This document shows positions 26,519-34,149 of a stretch of 64,000 nt of DNA, piece by piece. The notes below the pieces were generated by a model. It made no database searches. It was not told the origin of the DNA and saw only the letters and a program-made list of their open reading frames with translations. The stretch comes from Chryseolinea lacunae (GTDB taxonomy: Bacteria; Bacteroidota; Bacteroidia; Cytophagales; Cyclobacteriaceae). Each line of letters opens with the position of its first letter. The stretch's first letter is position 1. The position numbers and the translations under genes were made by a program. The stretch spans positions 496,001 to 560,000 of the forward strand of contig NZ_JAERRB010000001.1 of the NCBI RefSeq assembly GCF_016735595.1, given 5' to 3'.

Positions 26519-26601
26519 CCTTTTCAAAATAGCCAAAGCCCCGAACGTTGACGTTCGCGAACTTCTCGTTTCAAATAAAGGCTAAAACGTCACCATCACT
26601 C
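26519..26601 (+). pseudogene. Decayed partial duplicate of the XRE gene 3' end
   Basis: Bases 26393-26475 (XRE C-terminus and first 16 bases past it) recur at 26519-26601 with roughly seven mismatches, an exact offset of 126 bases. The copy still encodes LFKIAKAPNVDVRELLVSNKG and stop, but has no intact helix-turn-helix in front. The sequence before it (about 26480-26518) shows weak similarity to the corresponding part of the gene, suggesting tandem duplication followed by decay. Confidence 0.7.
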
Positions 26602-26618
26602 GTCCGGCACTCCCCACA

Positions 26619-26850
26619 CAACACCGCCAAATCGCCGGGTTCCACCCGGCGATTTAAAAACGCACCCTCACGCCATTCGTGCCACAGCACAAACCACCTC
26701 GATCTGCAAACTACGTTGGCACCCGAAGTGCACCTTGCATCGAGCGATGCACCTGTGCACCATGAACCCGACTGCACCGAGCAAACGCGTGCGTGGTGCA
26801 CTGAAATTCATAACATCTGCAATCGCCGGGTGGAACCCGGCGATTTGCGA
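26619..26850. repeat. Paired-hairpin repeat element, copy A (full)
   Basis: Begins AACACCGCCAAATCGCCGGG, whose CGCCGGGT..ACCCGGCG palindrome forms a hairpin at 26629-26655, and ends with a second hairpin AATCGCCGGGT/ACCCGGCGATT at 26821-26846. Between them lies a conserved core including GTGCCACAGCACAAACCAC, GTTGGCACCCGAAGTGCAC and a GATGCACC..GTGC segment. Three further copies (27983, 30211, 35732) share ends and order and the same orientation. No protein is credible. Resembles a REPIN or MITE-like non-autonomous element. Confidence 0.85.
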
Positions 26851-27015
26851 ATGATGATATGTGATTTAGATTTGGCGGCCAATGATATGTGATCGGTGCA
26901 ACACAAGGGAACAAATAGCCCACAAAGTTGGAACTCCTTCTTATATTACCAGCGCAAAGTTTTGTGCCTCGAAAGGATAGAACTCAACAACCTTTGCAGC
27001 ATTGAAAAGAACAAC

Positions 27016-27813
27016 ATGAAGACCTTAAGCATACTGGGTTGTGGTTGGCTGGGCCGGGCCGTTGCCGCAAAATTTCTCAACAACGGCGGCTGGCACGTGA
27101 ATGGCTCAACCACCCGCCCCGAGAAATGCCCCGAGCTCCAAAACCTTTCGATCAATCCCTTCACCATTTCCCTGGCCCCCACCCCCACCGGCGACAACCT
27201 CGCCACGTTCTTTGCCGCCGACGCATTGCTTGTGGCCATTCCCCCGAAACGAAAAACAGGAGGCTCCGATTTTTATCTTCACCAAATCAAAAGCCTGGCC
27301 ACCCACCTCGCCGGCACCCCTGTGCGCCGGGTCATCTTCGTTAGCTCAACCAGCGTCTACCCCGAGCTGAACCGCGAAGTGTTCGAAGCCGACGCCGACC
27401 CCCTGTCTGACCTTTTCAAAGCCGAACACGCCCTGCTTGAAAGCGCTCCCTTCAAAACCACCGTGCTCCGCTTTGGAGGACTTATCGGCCCAAACCGCAA
27501 CCCCGGAAATTTCCTGTCCGGCAAAACCGATCTGCCCGGAGGCGATTCGCCCATCAACATGATCCACCAGCACGACTGCGTCAACATTATCCACACCCTT
27601 GTTTCGAACGATGTTTTCGGAGACGTCTTCAACGCCTGCGCAGACCACCACCCCACAAAAAAAGAATTCTACACCCGCGCAAGCCAGGCAGCAGGGCTGC
27701 CCCCGCCAGTGTTTAACGGACAGGCTGCCCCTTTCAAGATTGTGAATTCGGATAAGTTGAAGAGCAGACTGGGCTATGAGTTTACGTTTGGGGATTTGTT
27801 GGATTTATACTGA
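27016..27813 (+). CDS. SDR-family NAD(P)-dependent epimerase/dehydratase-like protein
   Basis: A 265-residue extended-SDR protein. The N-terminus SILGCGWLGRAVAAKFLNNGGWHVNGSTT is a dinucleotide-binding turn (GCGWLG). RVIFVSSTSVYPE contains the usual STSVY segment, and LRFGGLIGPNRNPG is the typical NAD-epimerase substrate region. It resembles YeeZ-type SDR proteins; substrate unknown. ATG 27016 is chosen because the nucleotide-binding strand starts there, although the frame opens at 26896. Codon use is GC-rich, unlike the preceding XRE gene. Confidence 0.85.
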   Translation: MKTLSILGCGWLGRAVAAKFLNNGGWHVNGSTTRPEKCPELQNLSINPFTISLAPTPTGDNLATFFAADALLVAIPPKRKTGGSDFYLHQIKSLATHLAGTPVRRVIFVSSTSVYPELNREVFEADADPLSDLFKAEHALLESAPFKTTVLRFGGLIGPNRNPGNFLSGKTDLPGGDSPINMIHQHDCVNIIHTLVSNDVFGDVFNACADHHPTKKEFYTRASQAAGLPPPVFNGQAAPFKIVNSDKLKSRLGYEFTFGDLLDLY

Positions 27814-27982
27814 TCCTTGTCAGCAAATGTTTTTGAATGCGTGTGTGGTGCGATTAGTTTATGATCGCAGTTATAGTGCCAAGTGAACCCCTGCGATTTC
27901 ATGGGTGATGCGATGTGCTTGGCATGACGCGAAAAAACAAAACAACAAACGCTCATTGCGTCACTACTTGCATGGCAACAGA

Positions 27983-28022
27983 AGACACCGCCAAATCGCC
28001 GGGTTCCACCCGGCGATTTTAC
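27983..28022. repeat. Paired-hairpin repeat element, copy B (remnant)
   Basis: Only the left end, GACACCGCCAAATCGCCGGG with its CGCCGGGT..ACCCGGCG palindrome, is complete. About 60 bases upstream, 27883-27925 resembles the right flank of copy D (GGGTGATGnGATGTGCTTGG), so this may be two partial elements or a rearranged one. It lies between convergent genes, where the hairpin could also act as a terminator. Confidence 0.65.
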
Positions 28023-28041
28023 GAAGCAATTTTGCACATTA

Positions 28042-28494
28042 CTATTCTATGTCTATGTTAAGTTCCACTTTCGTCACGGTCACATATCCTTTCTTTTTTG
28101 TGGGCTCAACCAAATAGATGCTTTTGAGTTGAAGGAAATATTTGCTGGTTTGATTCATGGGATAATTTGCCTCAATGAAGTCCGCCAGCTGTTCATGAGT
28201 CGCGATCTTGACATTTCTCAGCTTCCTTGCTTTTACCGTATCCGGCTTTGGGCCAAGCTCTGTACCAAATTCAAGAGGCAGACCGTCGTATAGAAAGTAA
28301 ATGCTTCCATAGGAATACGTGATTCTTAGTTTAGGTTTTTCACCCTTGGCGACTCTGATATACAGGGGCACTTTATAATACTTGGCGGCGTCAAAATGAA
28401 GAAACAGAACAGTATCTGTGCGCGAAAGCTGAGCAGTGCAAACTACCGGCCCCAACCCAAATAATAGCAAAAGAAAAAGCATTCTTATTGGCAT
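28042..28494 (-). CDS. Secreted protein of unknown function
   Basis: A 150-residue protein with a signal peptide (MLFLLLLFGLGPVVCTAQ) and a mostly beta-strand mature part with KPKLRITYSYGSIYFLYDGLPLEFG and a C-terminal KKGYVTVTKVELNI. No family is recognised. Its ATG lies within the last codons of the upstream lipoprotein gene (10-base overlap, different frame), so the two are translationally coupled and likely functionally linked. Confidence 0.7.
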   Translation of the reverse strand: MPIRMLFLLLLFGLGPVVCTAQLSRTDTVLFLHFDAAKYYKVPLYIRVAKGEKPKLRITYSYGSIYFLYDGLPLEFGTELGPKPDTVKARKLRNVKIATHEQLADFIEANYPMNQTSKYFLQLKSIYLVEPTKKKGYVTVTKVELNIDIE

Positions 28495-29978
28495 ACAGTA
28501 TTCGTTGAAAGCAGATTAATAAATTGAGCGTCAGCATCCATTTTGGCGCGCTGGTCTGCCGTTAAATCATGATACGCTTGCGTACCTCGAAGTCCTTGCC
28601 ATGCCAGCGCACGATAATTATCCATAGTAATGAGGGAATTATCATGATTATTGACATCAAATTCCCACAAAGCCTTCGCCATTACATCAACATACTTCTT
28701 TGCCATAATCTGATGCTGGACATAATTTGTTGGATTTGGCAGTTTCGTTCCTTGGGAAGCGGGCATCTTCACAATAGAATAAGCATCGAACAGTTTGGGA
28801 AAATCATTTGGGTCAACGCTTTCATATCCTTCTACCTTACTCAATTCACTATAGAGTCTGGCATGAATGGATTCATGGAGAAATGTCTTTGCCACCAACA
28901 GTGAACCGTTGACATTAATATAGTGGCGATCAATCGTAGTGACCATATTCATATAGTTTGCAGAGGGTTCAGTTTGTCCAAAGCGTGGTTTTAGGTTGCC
29001 AAGTTTAAAGGTCAGATTGAACGGACTAATATCACTGGTGAAATCCTTAAGCAAATCTCTAAACAACTTTTGCCCCGACAGCGCATTATAGATACACAAC
29101 GCCTTTGGATTATTCAAGACACTCGTGTCCAACTTAATGCGTATAGACATTAACGTCGCGGGCGGCAACACTCCAATCGGATCTTCAGAATCATTGGGAT
29201 TAGAATCCGTCGCACCGCCGCCATCGCATGCCGTGCGTAAGAAAAATAGCAGCGGTATGCCGGGGCAGTCAATGATCAACCCGCCCGTGGCAGAATATGT
29301 GCTCCAGTGACAATTGGAGCCGCCACCTCCTCCGCCGCCACCAGCTCCACCTCCGCCACCTCCGCCGGTGCTTGTCGAGCCACCACCCTTGATGGGCCCT
29401 TTGCCTGGCGCGTTCGGTTTAACAATCAGGCCCGGCTTGGCGTCATCGCAATCGTCGCGCCCTGTGGTGGACTTTGGGGCGATATACTTCACGCCGGCGC
29501 CGTGGTCGAAGACAACGCGCATGTTTTCGCGGCGGTCAATCTCCATCATAACGAGTGTGCCTGTGAAGGTGCGACTGTCGAACACGCCGTTGAGTGAGGC
29601 CAGCCAGTCCGGGTCAGGTTCGTAGCGCAGGATGTAGGAATAGACGGTGCTGTCGTTTTCGCGGACCACGAGGTTTTCGAAACCATTGTCAATGTCGTGG
29701 AGCAGTAGCGAATAGCGGGTTATGTCGCGTTCGGGGTTGATCACCTTCACGGCATCGTCCATGGCAAGGGAATCGAACACATTGCCTTCGGTTCTACTGG
29801 TGGCGGTGGCAAGTTCGTAGAGTTTGAGCAGCGAAAGCAGGTTAGCATCTTTTTGCGGTGCCACGTGCGTGTAGCTGACACCGTTGGCGGGAAGAACGGG
29901 AGCAGGCGATTGATCCTCGCACGAAAAGGCGAACGCCATCACAAACAGGATGGCCACGCCATTAGCAATTCGATTCAT
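28485..29978 (-). CDS. Lipoprotein with glycine-rich linker and HExxH metallopeptidase-like domain
   Basis: A 497-residue lipoprotein: signal peptide with lipobox AFAFSCED; an N-terminal domain (about 40-185) with beta-rich sequence; a low-complexity linker of two Gly runs (about 205-235); and a C-terminal helical domain with AKTFLHESIHARLYSEL. HESIH (His368, Glu369, His372) is a zinc-peptidase signature, followed by a YxxxxPNDFPKL segment; a third ligand is not obvious. Comparable lipoproteins occur in Bacteroidota as surface proteins of unknown substrate. It is co-transcribed with the 150-residue secreted protein. The peptidase role is an inference. Confidence 0.75.
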   Translation of the reverse strand: MNRIANGVAILFVMAFAFSCEDQSPAPVLPANGVSYTHVAPQKDANLLSLLKLYELATATSRTEGNVFDSLAMDDAVKVINPERDITRYSLLLHDIDNGFENLVVRENDSTVYSYILRYEPDPDWLASLNGVFDSRTFTGTLVMMEIDRRENMRVVFDHGAGVKYIAPKSTTGRDDCDDAKPGLIVKPNAPGKGPIKGGGSTSTGGGGGGGAGGGGGGGGSNCHWSTYSATGGLIIDCPGIPLLFFLRTACDGGGATDSNPNDSEDPIGVLPPATLMSIRIKLDTSVLNNPKALCIYNALSGQKLFRDLLKDFTSDISPFNLTFKLGNLKPRFGQTEPSANYMNMVTTIDRHYINVNGSLLVAKTFLHESIHARLYSELSKVEGYESVDPNDFPKLFDAYSIVKMPASQGTKLPNPTNYVQHQIMAKKYVDVMAKALWEFDVNNHDNSLITMDNYRALAWQGLRGTQAYHDLTADQRAKMDADAQFINLLSTNTVCQ

Positions 29979-30210
29979 GGGCTTGTGGTTTAGGATTGTT
30001 CCACAAGCTTAGGTGCGCACACTGCAACGGCTTTGCAGTGTAAAATAAATATCCCTGCAATGAGATTATGAATCGTACATGGCCTTCAACACCGATGTTT
30101 TCATTTTCAGCTGGAAAGCGTTGGTGTCATGTCGGGAAGCGTAAGGGAGTTTCTTGAAAAGGTTCTGTTGAGATAACTAAAACAAAAAATCATACATCAC
30201 GCGATCGCAG

Positions 30211-30415
30211 AACACCGCCAAATCGCCGCTTGACGTCTTTGCTGCCACAGCACAGACCACTTCGATCTGCAAATTACATTGGCACCCGACGTGCACGTTG
30301 CATCGGATGATGCGACGGTGCGCCATGAACGTGAGTGCGTCGGGGAAATGCGTGCGTAGCGCAACTAATTTAGGCGTGCATTTTTAATCGCCGGGTAGAA
30401 CTCGGCGATTTTACG
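30211..30415. repeat. Paired-hairpin repeat element, copy C (left hairpin damaged)
   Basis: Starts AACACCGCCAAATCGCCGC, where the left palindrome is cut short, keeps the core (GCCACAGCACAGACCAC, TTGGCACCCGACGTGCACGT) and ends with AATCGCCGGGTAGAACTCGGCGATT at 30386-30410, in which one arm has a compensated mismatch. It lies in the 599-bp gap 29979-30577 between the lipoprotein gene and the bacteriocin-like gene. The rest of the gap is AT-rich and likely promoter sequence. Confidence 0.8.
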
Positions 30416-30520
30416 GAGCACTATAAAAAAAAATTATAAACGAATAAGGTCAAACTACAATCGCTTTATTGAAAAAACACCACACCTATACCAAGCGTCC
30501 GATTCCTTAAACTCATCTGA

Positions 30521-30537
30521 CTTTTTAGACTAAAAAG
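30521..30537. promoter_or_regulatory. Palindrome upstream of the bacteriocin-like gene
   Basis: CTTTTTAG-A-CTAAAAAG is a perfect 8-bp palindrome with a one-base centre, 40 bases before the ATG at 30578. It could be an operator controlling the locus, or fold as a small hairpin. No matching consensus promoter box was found with confidence. Confidence 0.4.
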
Positions 30538-30577
30538 ATCTCCTAAATTCGTTTGAAACATCTTAACCAAGTGTCAT

Positions 30578-30832
30578 ATGAAAAGACTAAGTGATCAAAC
30601 GATGAAAGCCGTTAATGGCGGCGGAAATTGCTCCGGGTCATACAATGCATGCATTGTTGGAGCCGCAGTTACAGGAGCCGCCGTTGCTGCATTGACAGCA
30701 GGATGGGGAGCATATTTCGGTGTAGCTATCGCTGCTTCCGGAATGGAGTATTGTAGACAACAAGCCATTGGCTGCTATCAGGACGCCTCCTACCAAGCGC
30801 CAACCCGGCAAATTTCTCCCGGCGACCTCTAA
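30578..30832 (+). CDS. Double-glycine leader bacteriocin-like peptide
   Basis: An 84-residue peptide with leader MKRLSDQTMKAVNGG. Aligned to cleavage after Gly15 it fits the double-glycine leader rule: Leu at -12, Ser at -11, Met at -7, Val at -4, Gly at -2 and -1. The mature part (69 residues) has Cys18 and Cys25, then a Gly/Ala-rich hydrophobic helix (26-56, GAAVTGAAVAALTAGWG), then Cys59 and Cys66. Both pairs are Cx6C, predicting two small disulfide loops around a membrane-active helix. A C39 peptidase-ABC exporter lies downstream in the same direction. Antibacterial activity is an inference; a signalling peptide is possible. Confidence 0.82.
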   Translation: MKRLSDQTMKAVNGGGNCSGSYNACIVGAAVTGAAVAALTAGWGAYFGVAIAASGMEYCRQQAIGCYQDASYQAPTRQISPGDL

Positions 30833-30842
30833 ACTCAAAACT

Positions 30843-30876
30843 ATTCAGGGCGAAACAAATTTGTTTCGCCCTGAAT
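30843..30876 (+). terminator. Perfect 34-bp palindrome after the peptide gene
   Basis: Two 17-base arms, ATTCAGGGCGAAACAAA and its reverse complement, meet with no spacer at 30859/30860. Located 11 bases after the peptide stop and 15 before the next ATG, it likely forms an RNA stem that ends part of the transcripts or protects the peptide message, giving more peptide than exporter, as is common in bacteriocin operons. A T-run is lacking, so termination is not certain. Confidence 0.6.
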
Positions 30877-30890
30877 TAAACATTAAACTC

Positions 30891-31139
30891 ATGAATAGAA
30901 AACTAATAAATCAATTACTCACAGTATCCGTTATCGTAAGCGGATTTGTGTTGAGCCTTTTGAAGGTTTATGATCTTGTGTTCTACATTCCACTCATTGT
31001 CGTAGGATCTTACGTTGGATATCAAAATTTTAAAGAATCAAAATCAAAGGATCAAAACGTGACGGCGAAACACGTCACTATTAGCATCATCTTGATTATC
31101 ATTCTTCTTATTATCTACATATCCATTGCACCAGAATAA
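30891..31139 (+). CDS. Small two-helix membrane protein in the bacteriocin-like locus
   Basis: An 82-residue protein from ATG 30891: MNRKLINQLLTVSVIVSGFVLSLLKVYDLVFYIPLIVVGSYVGYQNFKES (written here only in part as the N-terminal helices) and a C-terminal helix SIILIIILLIIYISI. Two to three membrane segments joined by a Lys-rich stretch. Its place right after the peptide gene and its size suggest an immunity protein, but no family is recognised. It overlaps the start of the next gene by 14 bases if that gene uses TTG 31126. Confidence 0.65.
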   Translation: MNRKLINQLLTVSVIVSGFVLSLLKVYDLVFYIPLIVVGSYVGYQNFKESKSKDQNVTAKHVTISIILIIILLIIYISIAPE

Positions 31140-31779
31140 AACAAAGTCTTTGATACGCGGGGTACTAATCTACTCATTGCTCTGTGCGATACAGCTACTC
31201 TTGATCCATTTAATAAACACCACGGTGTTTACGGACAATTTGCTAGCTGAACCCTTTGCACAAAACTTCTCAGCGGAAGAAGTTCGTTTAATTATGTCAA
31301 ACTCAAAAGTCTGGCGCTGGCTTGGATACTCAATCTTTCCAATCCTAATCTTATTAAAAGTCTCTACCATAGCGTATTCATTAAGCCTTGGCCATATGTA
31401 CCACTTCAATCGCTTGGAGTATCGAAGAATATTCTCAATAGTCCTCAATTCAGAATTCATATTTATTATGCCCTTGTTCCTAAAATTATTTTGGTTCAAT
31501 TTCATTTTAAAAGAATTCGATCATATCGACATTTTAACATTCAGTCCATTTTCAATGACCTTTTTCTTTAATATGCATACCATTGAACCCTGGCTGGCGT
31601 ACCCATTGCAAACAATTAACATATTTGAGCTACTCTATCTCATTTGCCTTTCTGTCGGAATAAAAAGAGAGTTTTGCATTAGTCTTTGCGATGCCTTCAA
31701 GATAGTTTTAGTTCCATATCTAACCGTACTTATTTTCTGGCTAACACTAACCATCTATTTCACAATTACCTTTCTCTAG
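31126..31779 (+). CDS. Multispanning membrane protein in the bacteriocin-like locus
   Basis: Up to 217 residues with about five membrane helices (GVLIYSLLCAIQLLLIHLI, FPILILLKVSTIAYSL, FIFIMPLFLKLFWFNFIL, INIFELLYLICLSVGI, VPYLTVLIFWLTLTIYF). No family is recognised; similar membrane proteins accompany peptide exporters in Bacteroidota as I recall. No ATG is available near the N-terminus: TTG at 31126 overlaps the preceding gene, TTG at 31150 is an alternative. It may be an accessory or immunity factor. AT-rich like the rest of the locus. Confidence 0.65.
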   Translation: MHQNKTKSLIRGVLIYSLLCAIQLLLIHLINTTVFTDNLLAEPFAQNFSAEEVRLIMSNSKVWRWLGYSIFPILILLKVSTIAYSLSLGHMYHFNRLEYRRIFSIVLNSEFIFIMPLFLKLFWFNFILKEFDHIDILTFSPFSMTFFFNMHTIEPWLAYPLQTINIFELLYLICLSVGIKREFCISLCDAFKIVLVPYLTVLIFWLTLTIYFTITFL

Positions 31780-31856
31780 TAGCTAAATGGCAAAGAACTT
31801 ACAACTTTGAAAAAAGTTACCTACAACACATCGACGAATAGATCTTCTCACCATCT

Positions 31857-33977
31857 ATGAAGAACTTTACTTCGCACTTCTTTCTAAGAAAAATCAAACG
31901 AGCTCATGTCTACCAAAATGACTCGAAAGATTGCGGCCCTGCTTGTCTTCTGGCCCTAATAAGGTTTTACGGGGGAAACTCAAATCTGGAGTCCATTAGA
32001 ACATTATGCAGAAACACTGACAATGGAACTTCCATGCTAGGAATGAAGGTTGCAGCCATCGCATTGGGGATGACTGCCGAGGGATTTGAAGCAGACGCCC
32101 AGTCAATTGAATCTATAGAAAAGCAATTTATCCTCCATATCATCTCTCAAGGCTTTGATCACTACGTTGTGTGCTATGGTAATCTCCATGGAAAATATAT
32201 AATAAGCGACCCCAAAGATGGCATTAGATTCTGGAGCAAGAACGAACTCGCCGAAAAATGGAAATCTGGATATTGCTTAATCATCGAAAAAAGTAAAGGT
32301 TTTATTCAAAACAAGGCAGACTACCGCAGAAAAAAAGCATGGATTTGGGTGTTAATTCAGGACAACGTATCTATCCTACTAAGCTGCACCATTCTTGGGT
32401 TGGTGATTTCGGCTTTAAGCATTTTAATGTCCACTTTCTCCCAGCAATTGGTAGACGTTATTATTCCATCTGGCAAATTGCGAGTGGCTACCATGTCGGT
32501 CTGTCTAGTTTCACTCCTACTTATTATGAAGGCCGCGTTTCAATACATCCGACAGACATTTCTTATTAGACAAAACCTAGATCTCGAAAAAAAGCTTAAT
32601 TCCTTTTTTTTCAAAAAATTCCTCCATTTACCAAAGTCCTTCTTTGATCGAAGAAAAACTGGGGACTTGATTGCAAGAATCAATGACGTAGGCATTATCA
32701 AAAACACGTTTATTTTATTGTTCGGAAATCTGCTAATAGACACTCTTGTTGTTCTTTCGTCCATTGTCCTTATCATCTATTACAACACCTTTATAGGAAC
32801 GATATGCGCAACAGTCATTCCCGTCTATTTCATAATAATAAAGAATGCAAACAGGCATTTAATCACGACACAAGAGAGTCTAATGTCCTCACGCGCCATC
32901 TCAGAAAGCAACTACATAAACACAATTCAAGGAATTGCATCAATAAAATCATTCAACAAACAACAATTATTCGAAGACACAAACACTTCCTTATTTGGCC
33001 AATACCAGAAGAATGTTTTCTCATACCTAATGCTCCAAAATAAGCTATCATTGACAATTGGAATTACTACTATTTTTATAACAGCAATAGTGCTAACGCT
33101 TACAATTCAGAGCATCTTCTCAAAAGAAATGAAGATCGGAGAGATGACAGCGGTAATCGGGTCCCTTTCCTCTTTATTGAGTTCAGTGGCAAACCTGGCA
33201 CTGCTAAGTATTCCTATTAATGAGGCCAGAATTGCTTTCGACAGAATCTACGAATATGCACACATCAGTCCAGAGCAACAACTTTACCCCTATGTACAGA
33301 TCACCGACGAAATTGTTTTCAAAAAACTAACCGTCTCCAACATCTCAATTGGATTTGAAGAACAAAAAAACATTCTACACGACATCACCTTTGAGATTAA
33401 ACGAGGAGAACTAATTTCCATTATCGGGCAAAGTGGAACCGGCAAGAGTCTAATTTCTCAGATTCTTTTGAAATTTTACACTCCATCATCAGGCAGAATG
33501 ATACTTAACGATTCCGTCCCAATCGAAAACCTAAATATATGTCGCTGGCGGGAGCTCATTGCTGTGGTCCCTCAGTATGTTCACATTTTCGAAGGAAGCC
33601 TGTTATACAATATTTGCTTAAGTCATGATAAGGCTGATATCGACAAGGCATTAGACATCTTACTTAACCTGGGATTTCATGACTATTTTATCCCTTTCGT
33701 CAATGGGTATCAAACGCAACTTGGAGAGGGTGGGATTTCACCCTCCGGGGGGCAAAGACAAATGATCGGCCTAGCCAGGGCCTTATGTTTTAACCCCAGC
33801 CTGATTGTATTAGACGAGACAACAGCTCATCTTGATTCTGAAACAGAAAAGTTCGTATTCAAAATCCTTGAAAAACTTAGGCATCGGCTAGCTGTAATAT
33901 TTATAACACATCGTGGCCATAACTTAAAAACCGACAAAATTTTCAAGCTTCAGGCCGGCATTCTAATCCGTTTGTAG
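31857..33977 (+). CDS. C39 peptidase-containing ABC transporter (peptide processing and export)
   Basis: A 706-residue PCAT-type exporter. The N-terminal C39 protease has its catalytic Cys26 in DSKDCGPACLLAL, the His in FDHYVVCYG (about 102) and the Asp in ISDPKDG (about 118). A six-helix exporter domain follows (about 165-450), then a complete ATPase: GQSGTGKS (about 524), SPSGGQRQMIGLARAL signature (about 630), VLDETTAHLD Walker B (about 651) and an ITH switch His. It should cleave the double-glycine leader of the upstream peptide and carry it across the inner membrane. No HlyD or TolC gene is adjacent; outer-membrane passage must use another component. Confidence 0.93.
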   Translation: MKNFTSHFFLRKIKRAHVYQNDSKDCGPACLLALIRFYGGNSNLESIRTLCRNTDNGTSMLGMKVAAIALGMTAEGFEADAQSIESIEKQFILHIISQGFDHYVVCYGNLHGKYIISDPKDGIRFWSKNELAEKWKSGYCLIIEKSKGFIQNKADYRRKKAWIWVLIQDNVSILLSCTILGLVISALSILMSTFSQQLVDVIIPSGKLRVATMSVCLVSLLLIMKAAFQYIRQTFLIRQNLDLEKKLNSFFFKKFLHLPKSFFDRRKTGDLIARINDVGIIKNTFILLFGNLLIDTLVVLSSIVLIIYYNTFIGTICATVIPVYFIIIKNANRHLITTQESLMSSRAISESNYINTIQGIASIKSFNKQQLFEDTNTSLFGQYQKNVFSYLMLQNKLSLTIGITTIFITAIVLTLTIQSIFSKEMKIGEMTAVIGSLSSLLSSVANLALLSIPINEARIAFDRIYEYAHISPEQQLYPYVQITDEIVFKKLTVSNISIGFEEQKNILHDITFEIKRGELISIIGQSGTGKSLISQILLKFYTPSSGRMILNDSVPIENLNICRWRELIAVVPQYVHIFEGSLLYNICLSHDKADIDKALDILLNLGFHDYFIPFVNGYQTQLGEGGISPSGGQRQMIGLARALCFNPSLIVLDETTAHLDSETEKFVFKILEKLRHRLAVIFITHRGHNLKTDKIFKLQAGILIRL

Positions 33978-34038
33978 ATTCGGATTTATAACATCTGGCG
34001 GTGTATTGAAATATGTTTACTCACCGTTATAAAAAACA

Positions 34039-34063
34039 AAAAGTCTCCAGGGTGGAGACTTTT
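34039..34063 (+). terminator. Hairpin downstream of the peptidase-ABC transporter gene
   Basis: AAAAGTCTCC (34039-34048) and GGAGACTTTT (34054-34063) are perfect complements with a 5-base loop, 62 bases past the exporter stop. The T-rich end of the stem makes it a plausible terminator for the bacteriocin-like operon. Confidence 0.6.
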
Positions 34064-34093
34064 GTGAAGCGAAACGCATCACCCTACCAAACT

Positions 34094-34143
34094 AAAAAAA
34101 ACCAGCAGGCCACGATGTGCACTCGTGTCTGCTGGTTTTTTTT
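34094..34143. terminator. Bidirectional terminator between convergent genes
   Basis: A 15-bp stem, eight A plus CCAGCAG (34094-34108) against CTGCTGG plus eight T (34129-34143), with an inner CACGA/TCGTG stem in the loop. T-runs on both strands suit termination of the exporter operon (plus) and of the 34150 gene (minus), whose stop lies 6 bases away. Confidence 0.8.
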
Positions 34144-34149
34144 GCGTGG

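Noticed and set aside
26548-26923. Short frames on both strands within repeat copy A
   Set aside because: They follow the hairpin repeat, which also occurs without these frames in other copies.
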